Source: an uncultured Gammaproteobacteria bacterium | Lineage (GTDB): Bacteria; Pseudomonadota; Gammaproteobacteria; Pseudomonadales; Pseudohongiellaceae | Assembly (NCBI GenBank): GCA_913060975.1 | Contig: CAJXVC010000005.1 | Coordinates: 62,001 to 126,000, forward strand | DNA: 64,000 nucleotides | Reading direction: 5' to 3' | In this document: in pieces, positions 27,588 through 36,791 of the stretch | Numbering within the stretch: position 1 is the first letter of the stretch | Layout: the number at the start of each line of letters is the position of its first letter | Notes under the pieces: model-generated | Database searches by the model: none | What the model was told of the DNA's origin: nothing | What the model saw: only the letters and a program-made list of their open reading frames with translations | Made by a program: the position numbers and the translations under genes

Positions 27588-28562
27588 ATGACCACAACTA
27601 CACCTTTCCATCCATTTTTCGATCCCTTGCGGGATGGAGAAAGCCTTTCGCTGCAAGCCAGAATTGCCATTTCCGTCGCAATTGGTTTGCTGTATGGCAT
27701 TACTCTGTATGGGGCCATGGAAGACAAGGTGGCTTATATCGATCAGGGGTGCTGGGTGTTGTCGGCGGTCATCACTACCTGCGTCTTCTCGCTCTACTTG
27801 GCGACCGATATTTTTCGCCACAGCTTGACGGCGATGAATGCGCTGGTCGGTAACAACCGATTGAGCAATAGTGTCATTCAATTCTGGCTCAGCGATAGGG
27901 CCTTCGTGATTGCCGGTGTTGTTTTCGCGTTGGTCAATGCGTCAGTCGCACACTTGTTGGGTGTGCCTACCGAATCCCACAATACCGCCTTTGCCTATTT
28001 TGTATTGAATCTTGGTTTCATTATTACCGGCTTCGCTGCGGGCATGGGGCTGTGGGCCATTTGTGCGGTGATCGTGCTGTATCTCAAGTTTGCGACAACG
28101 TTGCAGCATACACTCAATCCAAACAATCCAGATGGCCTGGGTGGTATCAAGGTACTAAGCGACGCGCTTTGGTATTTTGCGATGTTGACCGCGGCAGTTG
28201 GTTTGATGGTAGCGACTTATATGTTTTCTGCCGACTGGACCAATCTGGCACTTGGCTATGTGCGAGACGTATTCGTGTTTTGGATTTCGCTGCCATTTAT
28301 CATGGCGATTTCGATAGTGCTAATTCCGGGTTTGGCTGTACGACGACAGGTTGACCTTTACAAATCTTTTTGGGAATCACAGTTATTGCAGGAACGGGCC
28401 CAGCTCTACTCTATGTTCAAGAAATTCAAGCCAGATGAGGATGATGAAATTATCACTGCGAAAAAAGAGCTGAATGACAGAATGCAGTTGGTCCAAGCAC
28501 AGCTGAAGAAGCTACGCGGCATGCGTAGCTCCCACATTGATATAACCAGCCGATCCAAATAA
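27588..28562 (+). CDS. Polytopic membrane protein with C-terminal coiled coil
   Basis: This 324-residue protein has about six or seven predicted membrane helices between residues 25 and 250. A cytoplasmic C-terminal helix follows, rich in Lys, Glu and Gln (about 265-310), and likely a coiled coil. I recognise no family. No RBS of note precedes the ATG (T-C-C-A-G just before it). It converges with gcvP with only 3 bp between stops. A channel, transporter or sensor role would be guesswork. Confidence 0.7.
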   Translation: MTTTTPFHPFFDPLRDGESLSLQARIAISVAIGLLYGITLYGAMEDKVAYIDQGCWVLSAVITTCVFSLYLATDIFRHSLTAMNALVGNNRLSNSVIQFWLSDRAFVIAGVVFALVNASVAHLLGVPTESHNTAFAYFVLNLGFIITGFAAGMGLWAICAVIVLYLKFATTLQHTLNPNNPDGLGGIKVLSDALWYFAMLTAAVGLMVATYMFSADWTNLALGYVRDVFVFWISLPFIMAISIVLIPGLAVRRQVDLYKSFWESQLLQERAQLYSMFKKFKPDEDDEIITAKKELNDRMQLVQAQLKKLRGMRSSHIDITSRSK

Positions 28563-28565
28563 CTT

Positions 28566-31526
28566 TTAGTCTTCGTAGGCTTCGATAGCCGGGCAGGCAC
28601 AGAAAAGATTTCTGTCGCCATACACATTATCGATACGATTCACCGCCGGCCAGACTTTGGCTTCTATCTCCATGCCACCAGGGTATGCAGCTTCCTGTTT
28701 CGAGTAAGGGCGGTCCCAACTCTCATCCAGCATATCCACAATCGTATGTGGTGCATTACGGAGTGGATTATTTTCGGCGTCGATCTCGCCTGCTTCAACT
28801 TGCGCGATCTCCTTGCGAATCTGAATCATTGCATCAATAAAGCGATCCAGTTCCTGCTTGGCTTCACTTTCGGTTGGCTCGATCATTAGCGTTCCAGCTA
28901 CCGGGAACGACATTGTCGGCGCGTGGAAACCAAAATCCATCAAGCGCTTGGCGACATCTTCTTCGCTTATGCCAGAGGCGTGCTTCAACGGTCGCATGTC
29001 GATGATGCATTCGTGTGCTACCCGATCATTACGACCGGTATACAGTACCGGGTAGTAAGGGCTTAGTTTTTTGGCAATGTAGTTGGCACTCAGAATGGCA
29101 ACCTGAGTGGCCTTGAGTAATCCTGAACCACCCATCATGGCAATGTACATCCATGAAATCGGCAGTATGCTGCTGGAACCCCAGGGAGCTGCAGAGACCG
29201 CTGAATTGTCGTCGTTTGGACCGACCAGCTTCACTACGCTGTGGTTGGCCAGATGTGGTGCCAGATGGGCTTTAACGCCAATCGGGCCCATGCCCGGGCC
29301 ACCGCCACCGTGGGGAATACAGAATGTTTTGTGCAAATTCACGTGCGAGACGTCTGCACCAATCTCGGCTGGCTGGGCTACACCTACTTGCGCATTGAGA
29401 TTGGCGCCGTCCATGTAAACCTGTCCGCCGTGGTCGTGAACAACCTGGCAAATTTCTCGCACGGCTTCTTCGTATACACCATGAGTCGATGGGTAGGTAA
29501 TCATTAATGCGGCGAGTGTTTCCTTATGCGTTTCTGCTTTGGCCTTGAGATCATCGACATCGATATTGCCGTCGTCGTCACATGCGACAAGCACCACCTT
29601 CATGCCAATCATCTGGGCGCTGGCCGGGTTAGTGCCGTGTGCTGAAGTTGGAATCAAACACACGTTACGGGATTCACCGCCATTACTGTCCAGATACTTA
29701 CGAATCGCCAGCAGACCAGCGTATTCACCTTGTGCGCCAGAATTCGGTTGCATGCTTACTGCATCGAAGCCCGTGATTTCCGCCAGCATTTCTTCCAGCT
29801 CGCGAATCATTTGCTGATACCCGGCCATCTGGTCAACGGGTGTAAACGGATGTGGCTTGGAAAATTCGGGCCAGCTGACTGGCTGCATTTCTGCAGCAGC
29901 GTTGAGCTTCATGGTGCACGAGCCCAATGGGATCATAGCGTGCGTTAGCGAAATATCTTTATTCTCGAGGCGTTTAAGATAACGCATCATCTCGGTTTCG
30001 CTGTGGAAACTGTTGAACACTGGATGCTGCAAGAAATCGCTTTGACGGCGCAGCGCTTCCGGGATAACGGACGCAATTTCTCCGCGGGCAATTTCCGAGT
30101 CAATCGTATCGACATTCAATGCAACGGCCTTGTCGCCAGCAAAAATGCGCCACAAGTTGGCCAGCTCCAGTTCATCAGTACATTCGTCGAGGCTGACACC
30201 AATAGTGCCGGCCTCGCTCATGTGACCGCTACGCAAGTTGATACCGAAGTCGCTGGCGCGTGCCAGAATGTCAGCTTCAGCTGCAGGATCAACGGTCACG
30301 GTAATTGTGTCGAAATAGTTGTCGTTGATTACCGTGAGGCCGGCACGTTGCAAACCAGTGGCCAGAATAGTTGTCAGTCGATTGATGCGTTGGGCAATAC
30401 GGCGAATGCCTTCCGGACCATGGTACATGCTGTAAAGCGCAGCGATGTTGGCCAGCAATACCTGAGCTGTGCAAATATTGCTATTGGCCTTCTCGCGACG
30501 GATATGTTGTTCGCGTGTTTGCAAAGCCATGCGATAAGCCTGTTTGTTACGCACATCAACAGACACACCGATAATGCGGCCGGGCACGGCACGCTTGTAG
30601 TCATCTTTGGTGGCAAAGTAAGCCGCATGGGGGCCGCCGTAACCCATGGGTACGCCGAATCGTTGTGTATTGCCGAGTACGACATCGGCGCCCATTTCGC
30701 CCGGTGGCTTGAGCAGCGCGAGACTCATCAAGTCGGCGGCAACAATACCAATGGCATTGTGTTCGTGCAGTTTGCTCATCAACTCGTCGAGCTCGCGCAC
30801 GTCGCCGCGGCGATCGGGATATTGGAAAATGGCGCCGAAGACATTTTCAGCATCTAACTCGCTCGGGTCGCCAATAATGAGGTCAAAGCCGAAGCTGGCC
30901 GCCCGCGTCTTGATTACATCGATAGTTTGCGGAAAACAATACTGGTCCACGAAGAAAGCATTGGCGGAGCGATTCTTGCTCACCCGTTTAGCCAATGACA
31001 TGGCTTCGGCTGCTGCCGTGCCTTCGTCGAGCAAGGAAGCATTGGCCAAATCCATCGCTGTCAGGTCGAGAATCATCTGCTGGAAATTGATCAGACATTC
31101 GAGCCGGCCTTGCGAAATTTCCGGCTGATATGGCGTGTAGGCGGTATACCAACCGGGGTTCTCCAGCACATTGCGCAGGATGACGTTAGGAATACGCGTA
31201 TCGTAGTAGCCCAGTCCGATGAACGAGCGTGTTGACTGGTTTTTTTCGGCAATGCCTTTGAGTCGCGCCAGTGCGGCCGCTTCAGTCATTGGAGCGCCAA
31301 GATTCAGGGCCGACTTCAATGCTATCGCCTGGGGAACAGTTTGCTCGATCAGTTCATCGAGAGAACTGATACCCAGATCGGCAAGCATGGTGGCGATCTG
31401 GTCACCATTCGGGCCAATGTGGCGATCAATGAATTCACTGTTGTATTGCAGTGTAGCCAGAGTTGGCGCCGAATCATTTTCGGCAGCACCAGTCGAGCCG
31501 ACTGAGGATTGCAATGGAGTAGGCAT
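28566..31526 (-). CDS. gcvP: Glycine dehydrogenase (decarboxylating), P-protein
   Basis: This 986-residue PLP enzyme decarboxylates glycine and passes the aminomethyl group to lipoyl-GcvH. It is full length, with both homologous halves. The PLP lysine is in [16 protein letters not shown], and the N-terminal signature is F-I-D-R-H-I-G-P. The start is placed at ATG 31526; a GTG 4 codons upstream (31538) has AGGA only 1 nt away, so the choice is not firm. It is the last gene of a gcvT-gcvH-gcvP unit, separated from gcvH by a 208-bp gap containing a GC-rich hairpin. Confidence 0.95.
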   Translation of the reverse strand: MPTPLQSSVGSTGAAENDSAPTLATLQYNSEFIDRHIGPNGDQIATMLADLGISSLDELIEQTVPQAIALKSALNLGAPMTEAAALARLKGIAEKNQSTRSFIGLGYYDTRIPNVILRNVLENPGWYTAYTPYQPEISQGRLECLINFQQMILDLTAMDLANASLLDEGTAAAEAMSLAKRVSKNRSANAFFVDQYCFPQTIDVIKTRAASFGFDLIIGDPSELDAENVFGAIFQYPDRRGDVRELDELMSKLHEHNAIGIVAADLMSLALLKPPGEMGADVVLGNTQRFGVPMGYGGPHAAYFATKDDYKRAVPGRIIGVSVDVRNKQAYRMALQTREQHIRREKANSNICTAQVLLANIAALYSMYHGPEGIRRIAQRINRLTTILATGLQRAGLTVINDNYFDTITVTVDPAAEADILARASDFGINLRSGHMSEAGTIGVSLDECTDELELANLWRIFAGDKAVALNVDTIDSEIARGEIASVIPEALRRQSDFLQHPVFNSFHSETEMMRYLKRLENKDISLTHAMIPLGSCTMKLNAAAEMQPVSWPEFSKPHPFTPVDQMAGYQQMIRELEEMLAEITGFDAVSMQPNSGAQGEYAGLLAIRKYLDSNGGESRNVCLIPTSAHGTNPASAQMIGMKVVLVACDDDGNIDVDDLKAKAETHKETLAALMITYPSTHGVYEEAVREICQVVHDHGGQVYMDGANLNAQVGVAQPAEIGADVSHVNLHKTFCIPHGGGGPGMGPIGVKAHLAPHLANHSVVKLVGPNDDNSAVSAAPWGSSSILPISWMYIAMMGGSGLLKATQVAILSANYIAKKLSPYYPVLYTGRNDRVAHECIIDMRPLKHASGISEEDVAKRLMDFGFHAPTMSFPVAGTLMIEPTESEAKQELDRFIDAMIQIRKEIAQVEAGEIDAENNPLRNAPHTIVDMLDESWDRPYSKQEAAYPGGMEIEAKVWPAVNRIDNVYGDRNLFCACPAIEAYED

Positions 31527-31565
31527 GAAACGTGTCACATCCTGTTTTAACTGTTAAGAATTAAT

Positions 31566-31588
31566 GAGCGCCGGGCGCATTGGCGCTC
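31566..31588 (-). promoter_or_regulatory. GC-rich hairpin in the gcvH-gcvP gap
   Basis: A perfect 7-bp inverted repeat (GAGCGCC, 9-nt loop, GGCGCTC) lies about 40 nt upstream of the gcvP start on the transcribed strand, followed by ATTAATTCTT. It could attenuate or terminate some transcripts after gcvH and lower gcvP relative to gcvH, or stabilise an mRNA end. A strong T-tract is missing, so this is tentative. Confidence 0.45.
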
Positions 31589-31734
31589 CGGCGTTAAGGG
31601 CGGCTGTGTTGGCCCTGTCGGGTTCAACACTTATAGTATTGAGTACAGCGACTGGCGCAAGCGATTGTTCGCTACCAGCTAGTCTAACGTGTCAGTGCAA
31701 GTAATTAAGACAGGACACGACGGGACGAAAGGGA

Positions 31735-32121
31735 TTAGTCGTCACAGTGCTCGCGGTATGCATCAGCATCCAGGAGTTCGGCCAATTCGGCTTCATCGCT
31801 AAGCTTGACCTTGAAGAACCAGCCATTGTCGTAAGGGCTGGAATTCACAGTCTCGGGCACATCGACCAGTGACTCGTTGACAGCAACGACTTCACCGGAG
31901 ACCGGGGCGTAGATGTCAGAGGCGGCTTTGACAGATTCAACAACAGCGACTTCGTCTTTGGCGATGATCGTCGCACCAGGCTCAGGCAGCTCAACAAAGA
32001 CGATGTCCCCCAGAGCATCCTGAGCGTGGTCGCTGATTCCCACAGTGGCTACGCCATCGTCATCAACTTTGACCCATTCGTGGGACTTGGCGTACTTAAG
32101 ATCTTCAGGAATATTGCTCAC
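31735..32121 (-). CDS. gcvH: Glycine cleavage system H protein
   Basis: This 128-residue lipoyl carrier shuttles the aminomethyl intermediate between P, T and L proteins. The lipoylated lysine sits in V-V-E-S-V-K-A-A-S, and the N-terminus (H-E-W-V) and C-terminus match GcvH. The start is GTG at 32121 preceded by a G-rich stretch. It lies 75 bp after gcvT. Confidence 0.95.
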   Translation of the reverse strand: MSNIPEDLKYAKSHEWVKVDDDGVATVGISDHAQDALGDIVFVELPEPGATIIAKDEVAVVESVKAASDIYAPVSGEVVAVNESLVDVPETVNSSPYDNGWFFKVKLSDEAELAELLDADAYREHCDD

Positions 32122-32196
32122 GGCGTGACCCCCCGGAAAAAGCAGCTGTTTTAGCTACTAAGTGTGTTTAATCAATGAATACCCGCGCGACGGGAC

Positions 32197-33282
32197 CTAC
32201 TCGAATACCTTCTTACCAAAACGGACAAAATTCGGTTTGACGATTCTGACCGAAGTCAGCTTGCCGCGGATATCTACCTGGCAGGATTCGCTGTTAACGG
32301 GAATTCTAGCTAATGCGATTGAATGCTTCAATGTAGGAGAGAAGCTACCGCTGGTAATGAGGCCTTCGCCTTTGTCGGTTTTGACTTCTTGTCCGGCGCG
32401 CAGAACACCCCGACCCTCCAATACAAGCCCGACTAATTGTGGGAAATTGCCTGCAAGCAGGCTGGACCGGTGTTCTTCTATCGCTTTGCGACCAATAAAG
32501 TCGCGTTCTGTCGGCTCCCAGGCGATGGAAAAGTTCATATTAGCCGCCAGAGGTGAAATCTTTTCATCCATATCCTGGCCATACAGATTCATGCCGGCCT
32601 CCAGGCGCAAGGTGTCGCGAGCGCCCAGACCTACTGGTTTAACGCCAACGCCTAGCAGTTTGTCCCACAGCTGTGGAGCCTGTTCTTGTGGGAAAATCAC
32701 TTCCAGGCCTTTCTCGCCGGTATAACCGGTGCGGGCCACAAACCAATCGTCGAGCTCCACGCCACGGAAATTACCCAGCGCTCGGATAGTCTCGGTATGT
32801 TCAGGCAGGACCTCACAGACCTTGTCGATCGACTCCGGGCCGTGGACGGCCAAAATAGCCATACCTGGTTGTTCTTTTATCTTTACATCAAAGCTGGCAG
32901 CTTGTTTTGCCATCCAGTCCAAATCTTTTTGCCGTGTTGCGCAATTGACGACGATCCGATAACCAAAGCTCATGCGATAGACGATCAGGTCATCGATGAC
33001 ACCACCTTCTTCATTGAGCATGGCGCTGTACAGGGCGCGACCAATTGCATCGAGTCGAACCACATCGTTGGCCAGCAAATACTGCAGATAGTTTTGGGCA
33101 TCAGGGCCACTTAGATCCACAACGGTCATGTGGGAAACATCGAATACTCCGGCTGCCGTGCGAACCTGTTGATGTTCTTCAATTTGGGAGCCGTAATTGA
33201 TTGGCATGTCCCAGTCGGCAAAATCCACAATCTTGGCACCAGCTTCAAGGTGTTTGGCAAAAAGTGCTGTCTGTTGTCCCAC
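32197..33282 (-). CDS. gcvT: Aminomethyltransferase, glycine cleavage T protein
   Basis: This 361-residue folate-dependent enzyme releases ammonia and forms methylene-tetrahydrofolate. Typical features are [13 protein letters not shown] near the start, F-D-V-S-H-M, and [14 protein letters not shown]. The GTG start (M-G-Q-Q-T) aligns with the known family N-terminus. It is the first gene of the operon. The L protein (lpd) is not in the window. A small hairpin at 33301-33320 lies in its leader, but I could not match a glycine riboswitch. Confidence 0.95.
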   Translation of the reverse strand: MGQQTALFAKHLEAGAKIVDFADWDMPINYGSQIEEHQQVRTAAGVFDVSHMTVVDLSGPDAQNYLQYLLANDVVRLDAIGRALYSAMLNEEGGVIDDLIVYRMSFGYRIVVNCATRQKDLDWMAKQAASFDVKIKEQPGMAILAVHGPESIDKVCEVLPEHTETIRALGNFRGVELDDWFVARTGYTGEKGLEVIFPQEQAPQLWDKLLGVGVKPVGLGARDTLRLEAGMNLYGQDMDEKISPLAANMNFSIAWEPTERDFIGRKAIEEHRSSLLAGNFPQLVGLVLEGRGVLRAGQEVKTDKGEGLITSGSFSPTLKHSIALARIPVNSESCQVDIRGKLTSVRIVKPNFVRFGKKVFE

Positions 33283-33300
33283 GAGAATTCACTACCTTGT

Positions 33301-33320
33301 CAGTGCGTAGCTGTGCACTG
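33301..33320 (-). promoter_or_regulatory. Hairpin in the gcvT leader
   Basis: CAGTGC and GCACTG form a 6-bp stem with an 8-nt loop about 20 nt before the gcvT start. It could influence ribosome access. No glycine-aptamer core was found around it, so any regulatory role is speculative. Confidence 0.3.
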
Positions 33321-33460
33321 ATGTTTGTTTGCAAGAGAATTTCGAGATTCTACCCACACAACACAGGAATGAACAGTGTAGTAACGACAGCAGATTGACA
33401 GTAATTAGTCAGATTGACCAAAGCAGGGGGTGGCTGGCAGAAAGGGGCAGTTCTGGGGCA

Positions 33461-33503
33461 AATAAAATGCACCATTGCGATGAAAGGCCATACAATGGTG
33501 CAC
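33461..33503 (-). terminator. Intrinsic terminator after the HEAT-repeat gene
   Basis: On the minus strand a perfect 10-bp stem (TGCACCATTG / CAATGGTGCA, 15-nt loop) is followed by TTTTATTT. It lies 70 nt beyond the HEAT-repeat gene stop and upstream of gcvT, where it would end the sigma factor operon. The arms also resemble palindromic operator half-sites, so a protein-binding role is possible. Confidence 0.65.
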
Positions 33504-33573
33504 GTGCTGTGCACTATTAAGCGCCAGTTCTCACAGTAAAGCCGCATCTGCAAGAACTGGCAAACGAGGAGAG

Positions 33574-35211
33574 TTATTGCGAATCAGCTTCGTTCAGTCG
33601 CTGTTCGAGTATTTCCAGCATGGCGTCAGCGGCGGCAGGAAATTCATCCAGTTGACGGAGCCCTCTTACAGCCTGACGCTTGATGTTGTCATCACTATGA
33701 CTATTGTAAATATCCAGTAGTACTGGAATGGCTGTTTCCTGATCGCTGTCACCTAGCGCCCGCGTGGCGACGACAACAAGTTCAGGGTCGCTTAGATTGC
33801 TTACATATTCCGACACTACTTCAACCGCGCGTGCAGTTTCAGCCTCGCCGAGCCCATTCAGGGCAGCTCTTTTTCTTTGCAAGCCAGTCGCTGAGAGCAG
33901 GATATGTTCCAATGCTGCAACACCTATGTTGTCTTCACGATCGCTGATCTCATCGATCGCTATCGCCGCCAATTCTTCGTCGCTGGCAGTCAGTGCGACA
34001 TCGGTGAGCAGATTTAACACAGTCGGCGACTCGATGGAGCCCATTTCGTCCAGTAACAAGTAGCGTGTCTGTAAATCATCGCTACTATTAAAGGTGCGGA
34101 TCAACAATTCGATAGAGGCATCGGTTTCCATGTCGGCCAGCACATCAGCCGCTTCGCTAATCAGCGCCGGTTCGGTTTCATTGGCAAAAATGTCTGCGAT
34201 GATGCGTAAAGCGACATCCTCATCGAACTGATCGAGATTATCGAGAATTTCTGCACGGATCGGCACTGGATAACCCTGGTCACTGACGATGGAAAGCAAC
34301 ATCTCATTGGCAACCGGGTCATCGCGATCCAGCAGTACAATGATGGCGTTATTGCGCACTTCCTCTGACTCATCTTCTTCCGCCAGTTGCATCAGTCGTT
34401 GCGTGATATCACTACCGGGAACATCTTCGAGCAACAAAACGATACGCGCGCGGAGTTGTGAATCCTCGCTGCTATCCAATCGCTGCATGAGAATTTGTGA
34501 GGCACGTTCGTCATCGCGCAGCGCAGCAAGAATAGTCAATAGTTCATCATCGGCCGACGATCGCGAACTGCCACGTGCTATTTGCCGATGACGTTCCATG
34601 TTGTTTTCGAATTCTCTGACGATTATGCGCACTTGCTCAGGATCGCTCAGGCTCGATATATCCGGGATAGGTGGCAGTGGCGGCAGGCTCTGGAAAACAC
34701 GATTCTCACGAACCCGCTCCAGCTCGCGCTCGGCGCGATCCAGGGCGACAGCGATGGTTTCGCCAAGCTCATCTGAGTCAAAATCGAAATCGAAATCAAA
34801 GTCGACATCAACGTCTTCAGTGTTGCCGAAATCGATGCTCTCCAGTAACGAAGGATTGCCTCGGGACGCCTGAGTCGTGCCTATGACCAGCAGCTTGGAG
34901 CGGGCATCGGCTGTCCATGAGCTGTTCGGAAAACGCGTGGTCATTTCCTGATAGCAATTGAAAGTATCGACTGACGGACCTACGAGTTGCTCCTCTGCGT
35001 AACATCCCCAGAAGGCGGCATCGTCTACCCAGGCACTATCTGAGTAGTCGGCCTGGAATTCTCCAAAGTAGTTGATAGCCTGCTCCCAGTTTTGCTCGAG
35101 AATCAGGTTATAGCCTTCACGATACGCGTTATTGTCTGCGGCAGCAGAGAAAACCAGAGCCGTAGGCCACACCAGAGTACCCATTGTGATTGCCAGTAAT
35201 TTACGTTTCAT
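33574..35211 (-). CDS. Periplasmic HEAT-repeat protein
   Basis: This 545-residue secreted protein starts with a signal peptide (M-K-R-K-L-L-A-I-T-M, cleavage likely after S-A-A-A). A short TPR-like segment follows (Y-R-E-G-Y-N-L-I-L-E-Q-N-W-E-Q-A-I), resembling tol-pal YbgF-type repeats. After that comes a long array of HEAT repeats from about residue 220 to the end. A D-V-D-V-D-F-D-F-D-F-D stretch lies between them near residue 135. Its start overlaps the anti-sigma stop by 4 nt (ATGA), so it belongs to the sigma/anti-sigma operon and may sense or scaffold something in the envelope. Confidence 0.82.
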   Translation of the reverse strand: MKRKLLAITMGTLVWPTALVFSAAADNNAYREGYNLILEQNWEQAINYFGEFQADYSDSAWVDDAAFWGCYAEEQLVGPSVDTFNCYQEMTTRFPNSSWTADARSKLLVIGTTQASRGNPSLLESIDFGNTEDVDVDFDFDFDFDSDELGETIAVALDRAERELERVRENRVFQSLPPLPPIPDISSLSDPEQVRIIVREFENNMERHRQIARGSSRSSADDELLTILAALRDDERASQILMQRLDSSEDSQLRARIVLLLEDVPGSDITQRLMQLAEEDESEEVRNNAIIVLLDRDDPVANEMLLSIVSDQGYPVPIRAEILDNLDQFDEDVALRIIADIFANETEPALISEAADVLADMETDASIELLIRTFNSSDDLQTRYLLLDEMGSIESPTVLNLLTDVALTASDEELAAIAIDEISDREDNIGVAALEHILLSATGLQRKRAALNGLGEAETARAVEVVSEYVSNLSDPELVVVATRALGDSDQETAIPVLLDIYNSHSDDNIKRQAVRGLRQLDEFPAAADAMLEILEQRLNEADSQ

Positions 35212-36011
35212 AGTAGTACCTCATTTGCTGTCGATGCCTGCGTCAATCGGTTCTGATTGCGCATCTCCAGCAGGCGAATCTTGAAGAAGACGCTGTTGTC
35301 TTCGATGTATTGTTGTAACAGACGGACACCGTCTGCCATGTTGGCTTCATCCAGATTGGCAATCTGCATGAGCATGAATTCGATGTCTTTAAGCAGCCGT
35401 GATTGGCCAGCGCTAATAGCTGGATTGGTTGTCGTTGTCAGATAGCCGGCTTCCACGGCCATTTCCCTGGCGGCTGTTTGTCTGATTGGGACAACTGATA
35501 CGTTGTCAGACTCGGCATTAGCGACTAACAGCAGCATGGTTTCTGCCTTGGCCAGATAGTTCATCAACTCGGGACTGATCGCTGGCATCTGGGTGGGTGC
35601 CTCAGCAATTTGTGGCGGTGTTGGCTCGCCGGTTTCGATGCTCAGATCAAAGACAAACAAGAACAGCAACAAACTGGCAGCCATGGCCAGCGCACCAGTC
35701 AGATAAGGTGTCCAGTGCCGTTGCGGTAGTTGCCGCAAGCGTGCGGCATCGACGGCATCCAGTTCAGGTTGCAGTTTTGCCCAGAGGTCTTCCATGTCAG
35801 AGCCCGTCGGTTTGTCATCGCGGCGCTGGGTGTAAGCAGAGTCCAGACCAGCGTCTTGTAGCACTGCGCGACTGGCTTGCAACTCTTGATAGAGAGCCTG
35901 ACAGGTCGGACAATCATCCAGGTGTTGGTTCAGGCGTTGCTCGTCACGATGATTCAGCTCGTTGTAGAGCGCATCGGCAAGCAACAACTCGCAAGCTTCA
36001 CAGCTCAGCAT
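35208..36011 (-). CDS. Anti-sigma factor with zinc-finger domain
   Basis: This 267-residue protein has an N-terminal zf-HC2 anti-sigma domain (zinc ligands in N-Q-H-L-D-D-C-P-T-C) and one membrane helix (about residues 105-125, A-M-A-A-S-L-L-L-F-L-F-V-F). The C-terminal part is periplasmic. Such proteins hold their ECF sigma factor at the membrane until a signal releases it. The ATG at 36011 has AGGAG about 9 nt upstream, and the gene overlaps the sigma gene by 7 nt. Confidence 0.88.
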   Translation of the reverse strand: MLSCEACELLLADALYNELNHRDEQRLNQHLDDCPTCQALYQELQASRAVLQDAGLDSAYTQRRDDKPTGSDMEDLWAKLQPELDAVDAARLRQLPQRHWTPYLTGALAMAASLLLFLFVFDLSIETGEPTPPQIAEAPTQMPAISPELMNYLAKAETMLLLVANAESDNVSVVPIRQTAAREMAVEAGYLTTTTNPAISAGQSRLLKDIEFMLMQIANLDEANMADGVRLLQQYIEDNSVFFKIRLLEMRNQNRLTQASTANEVLL

Positions 36012-36652
36012 CGTTCGATCTCCTGTAGGGCGAATTCAGAATCCGCCAGTTGGTCGCGCAATTTTCTGATGGCGCGAAACAAGATATTTTTGACTGTCCC
36101 TTCGGAGCGATCTACCACCACCGCAATTTCTCTCAATTTGAAATTCTGCAAGTGGCACAGGGTAAATACGGTTTGCTCGAAAGGACTCAAACGCTCCAGT
36201 GCGGTGGTAATCTGCTGCCTCAACTCGTTGGTTTCGAGTGCCGCGCTTGCGGTCGCCTTACTATTGCCAGCGAAATGACAGGTTTGTGTCTCGGTGGCTT
36301 GCTCAGCGGCGTCAGCTAGCTTCAAATGGCGTGACTGCTGGCGTTGATGGTCGATTGCCGTCAAATAAGTAATGCGATAAAGCCAGGTGGACAAACTGGC
36401 ATCACCACGAAACTCCGGCAAGGCCCGGTAGGCCTTTATAAGTGCGTCTTGGACAACGTCTTCTGCCAGGTGCGGATTATCCACAACACCGTTGGCGACA
36501 CTGAACATGCGGCGTTTGTTGTCTTCAACGATCTGCTGGAAAGCCTGCCGATCGCCGCCAACCGCCCGTCTGATCAGGGCCCGGTCGGTTTTGCGATCAG
36601 ACTGATCACCGGACTTCGCGCTATTGATGGAGTGAATGGTGGCAGTCCCCAT
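36005..36652 (-). CDS. ECF-type RNA polymerase sigma factor
   Basis: This 215-residue RpoE-like sigma factor has region 2 (D-A-L-I-K-A-Y-R-A-L-P-E-F-R-G-D-A, then S-T-W-L-Y-R-I-T-Y-L) and region 4 (L-S-P-F-E-Q-T-V-F-T-L, L-R-E-I-A-V-V-V-D-R-S-E-G-T-V-K). It directs polymerase to its own regulon, usually including its own operon. It is the first gene, followed by its overlapping anti-sigma and the HEAT-repeat protein. No promoter of its own could be confirmed by eye. Confidence 0.92.
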   Translation of the reverse strand: MGTATIHSINSAKSGDQSDRKTDRALIRRAVGGDRQAFQQIVEDNKRRMFSVANGVVDNPHLAEDVVQDALIKAYRALPEFRGDASLSTWLYRITYLTAIDHQRQQSRHLKLADAAEQATETQTCHFAGNSKATASAALETNELRQQITTALERLSPFEQTVFTLCHLQNFKLREIAVVVDRSEGTVKNILFRAIRKLRDQLADSEFALQEIERC

Positions 36653-36739
36653 GAAATCTTGTCCCCGTACTGTATTAAGTCAGACGAGGCAGATCAGTAA
36701 AGGTTTGCAAGCGGCTAGAGAAAAAAGCCATTTAATCGG

Positions 36740-36771
36740 GAAGTGTACACCGGGTAGCAGGGTACCCGGTG
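36740..36771 (-). terminator. Terminator-like hairpin after the DUF5916 gene
   Basis: A perfect 9-bp stem (CACCGGGTA / TACCCGGTG, 6-nt loop, 36748-36771) sits 20 nt beyond the stop of the minus-strand DUF5916 gene. The following bases on that strand are only moderately T-rich (TACACTTCC), so termination is plausible but not certain. Confidence 0.55.
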
Positions 36772-36791
36772 ATGGGTCTGGCGTGGAGAGA

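Noticed and set aside
30003-30857. Long plus-strand frame of 284 codons inside gcvP
   Set aside because: Antisense shadow of gcvP; no RBS, and the opposite frame is a full-length known gene.
33283-33573. Glycine riboswitch upstream of gcvT
   Set aside because: Searched the leader by eye on the transcribed strand. The conserved glycine aptamer core was not found; only two simple hairpins.
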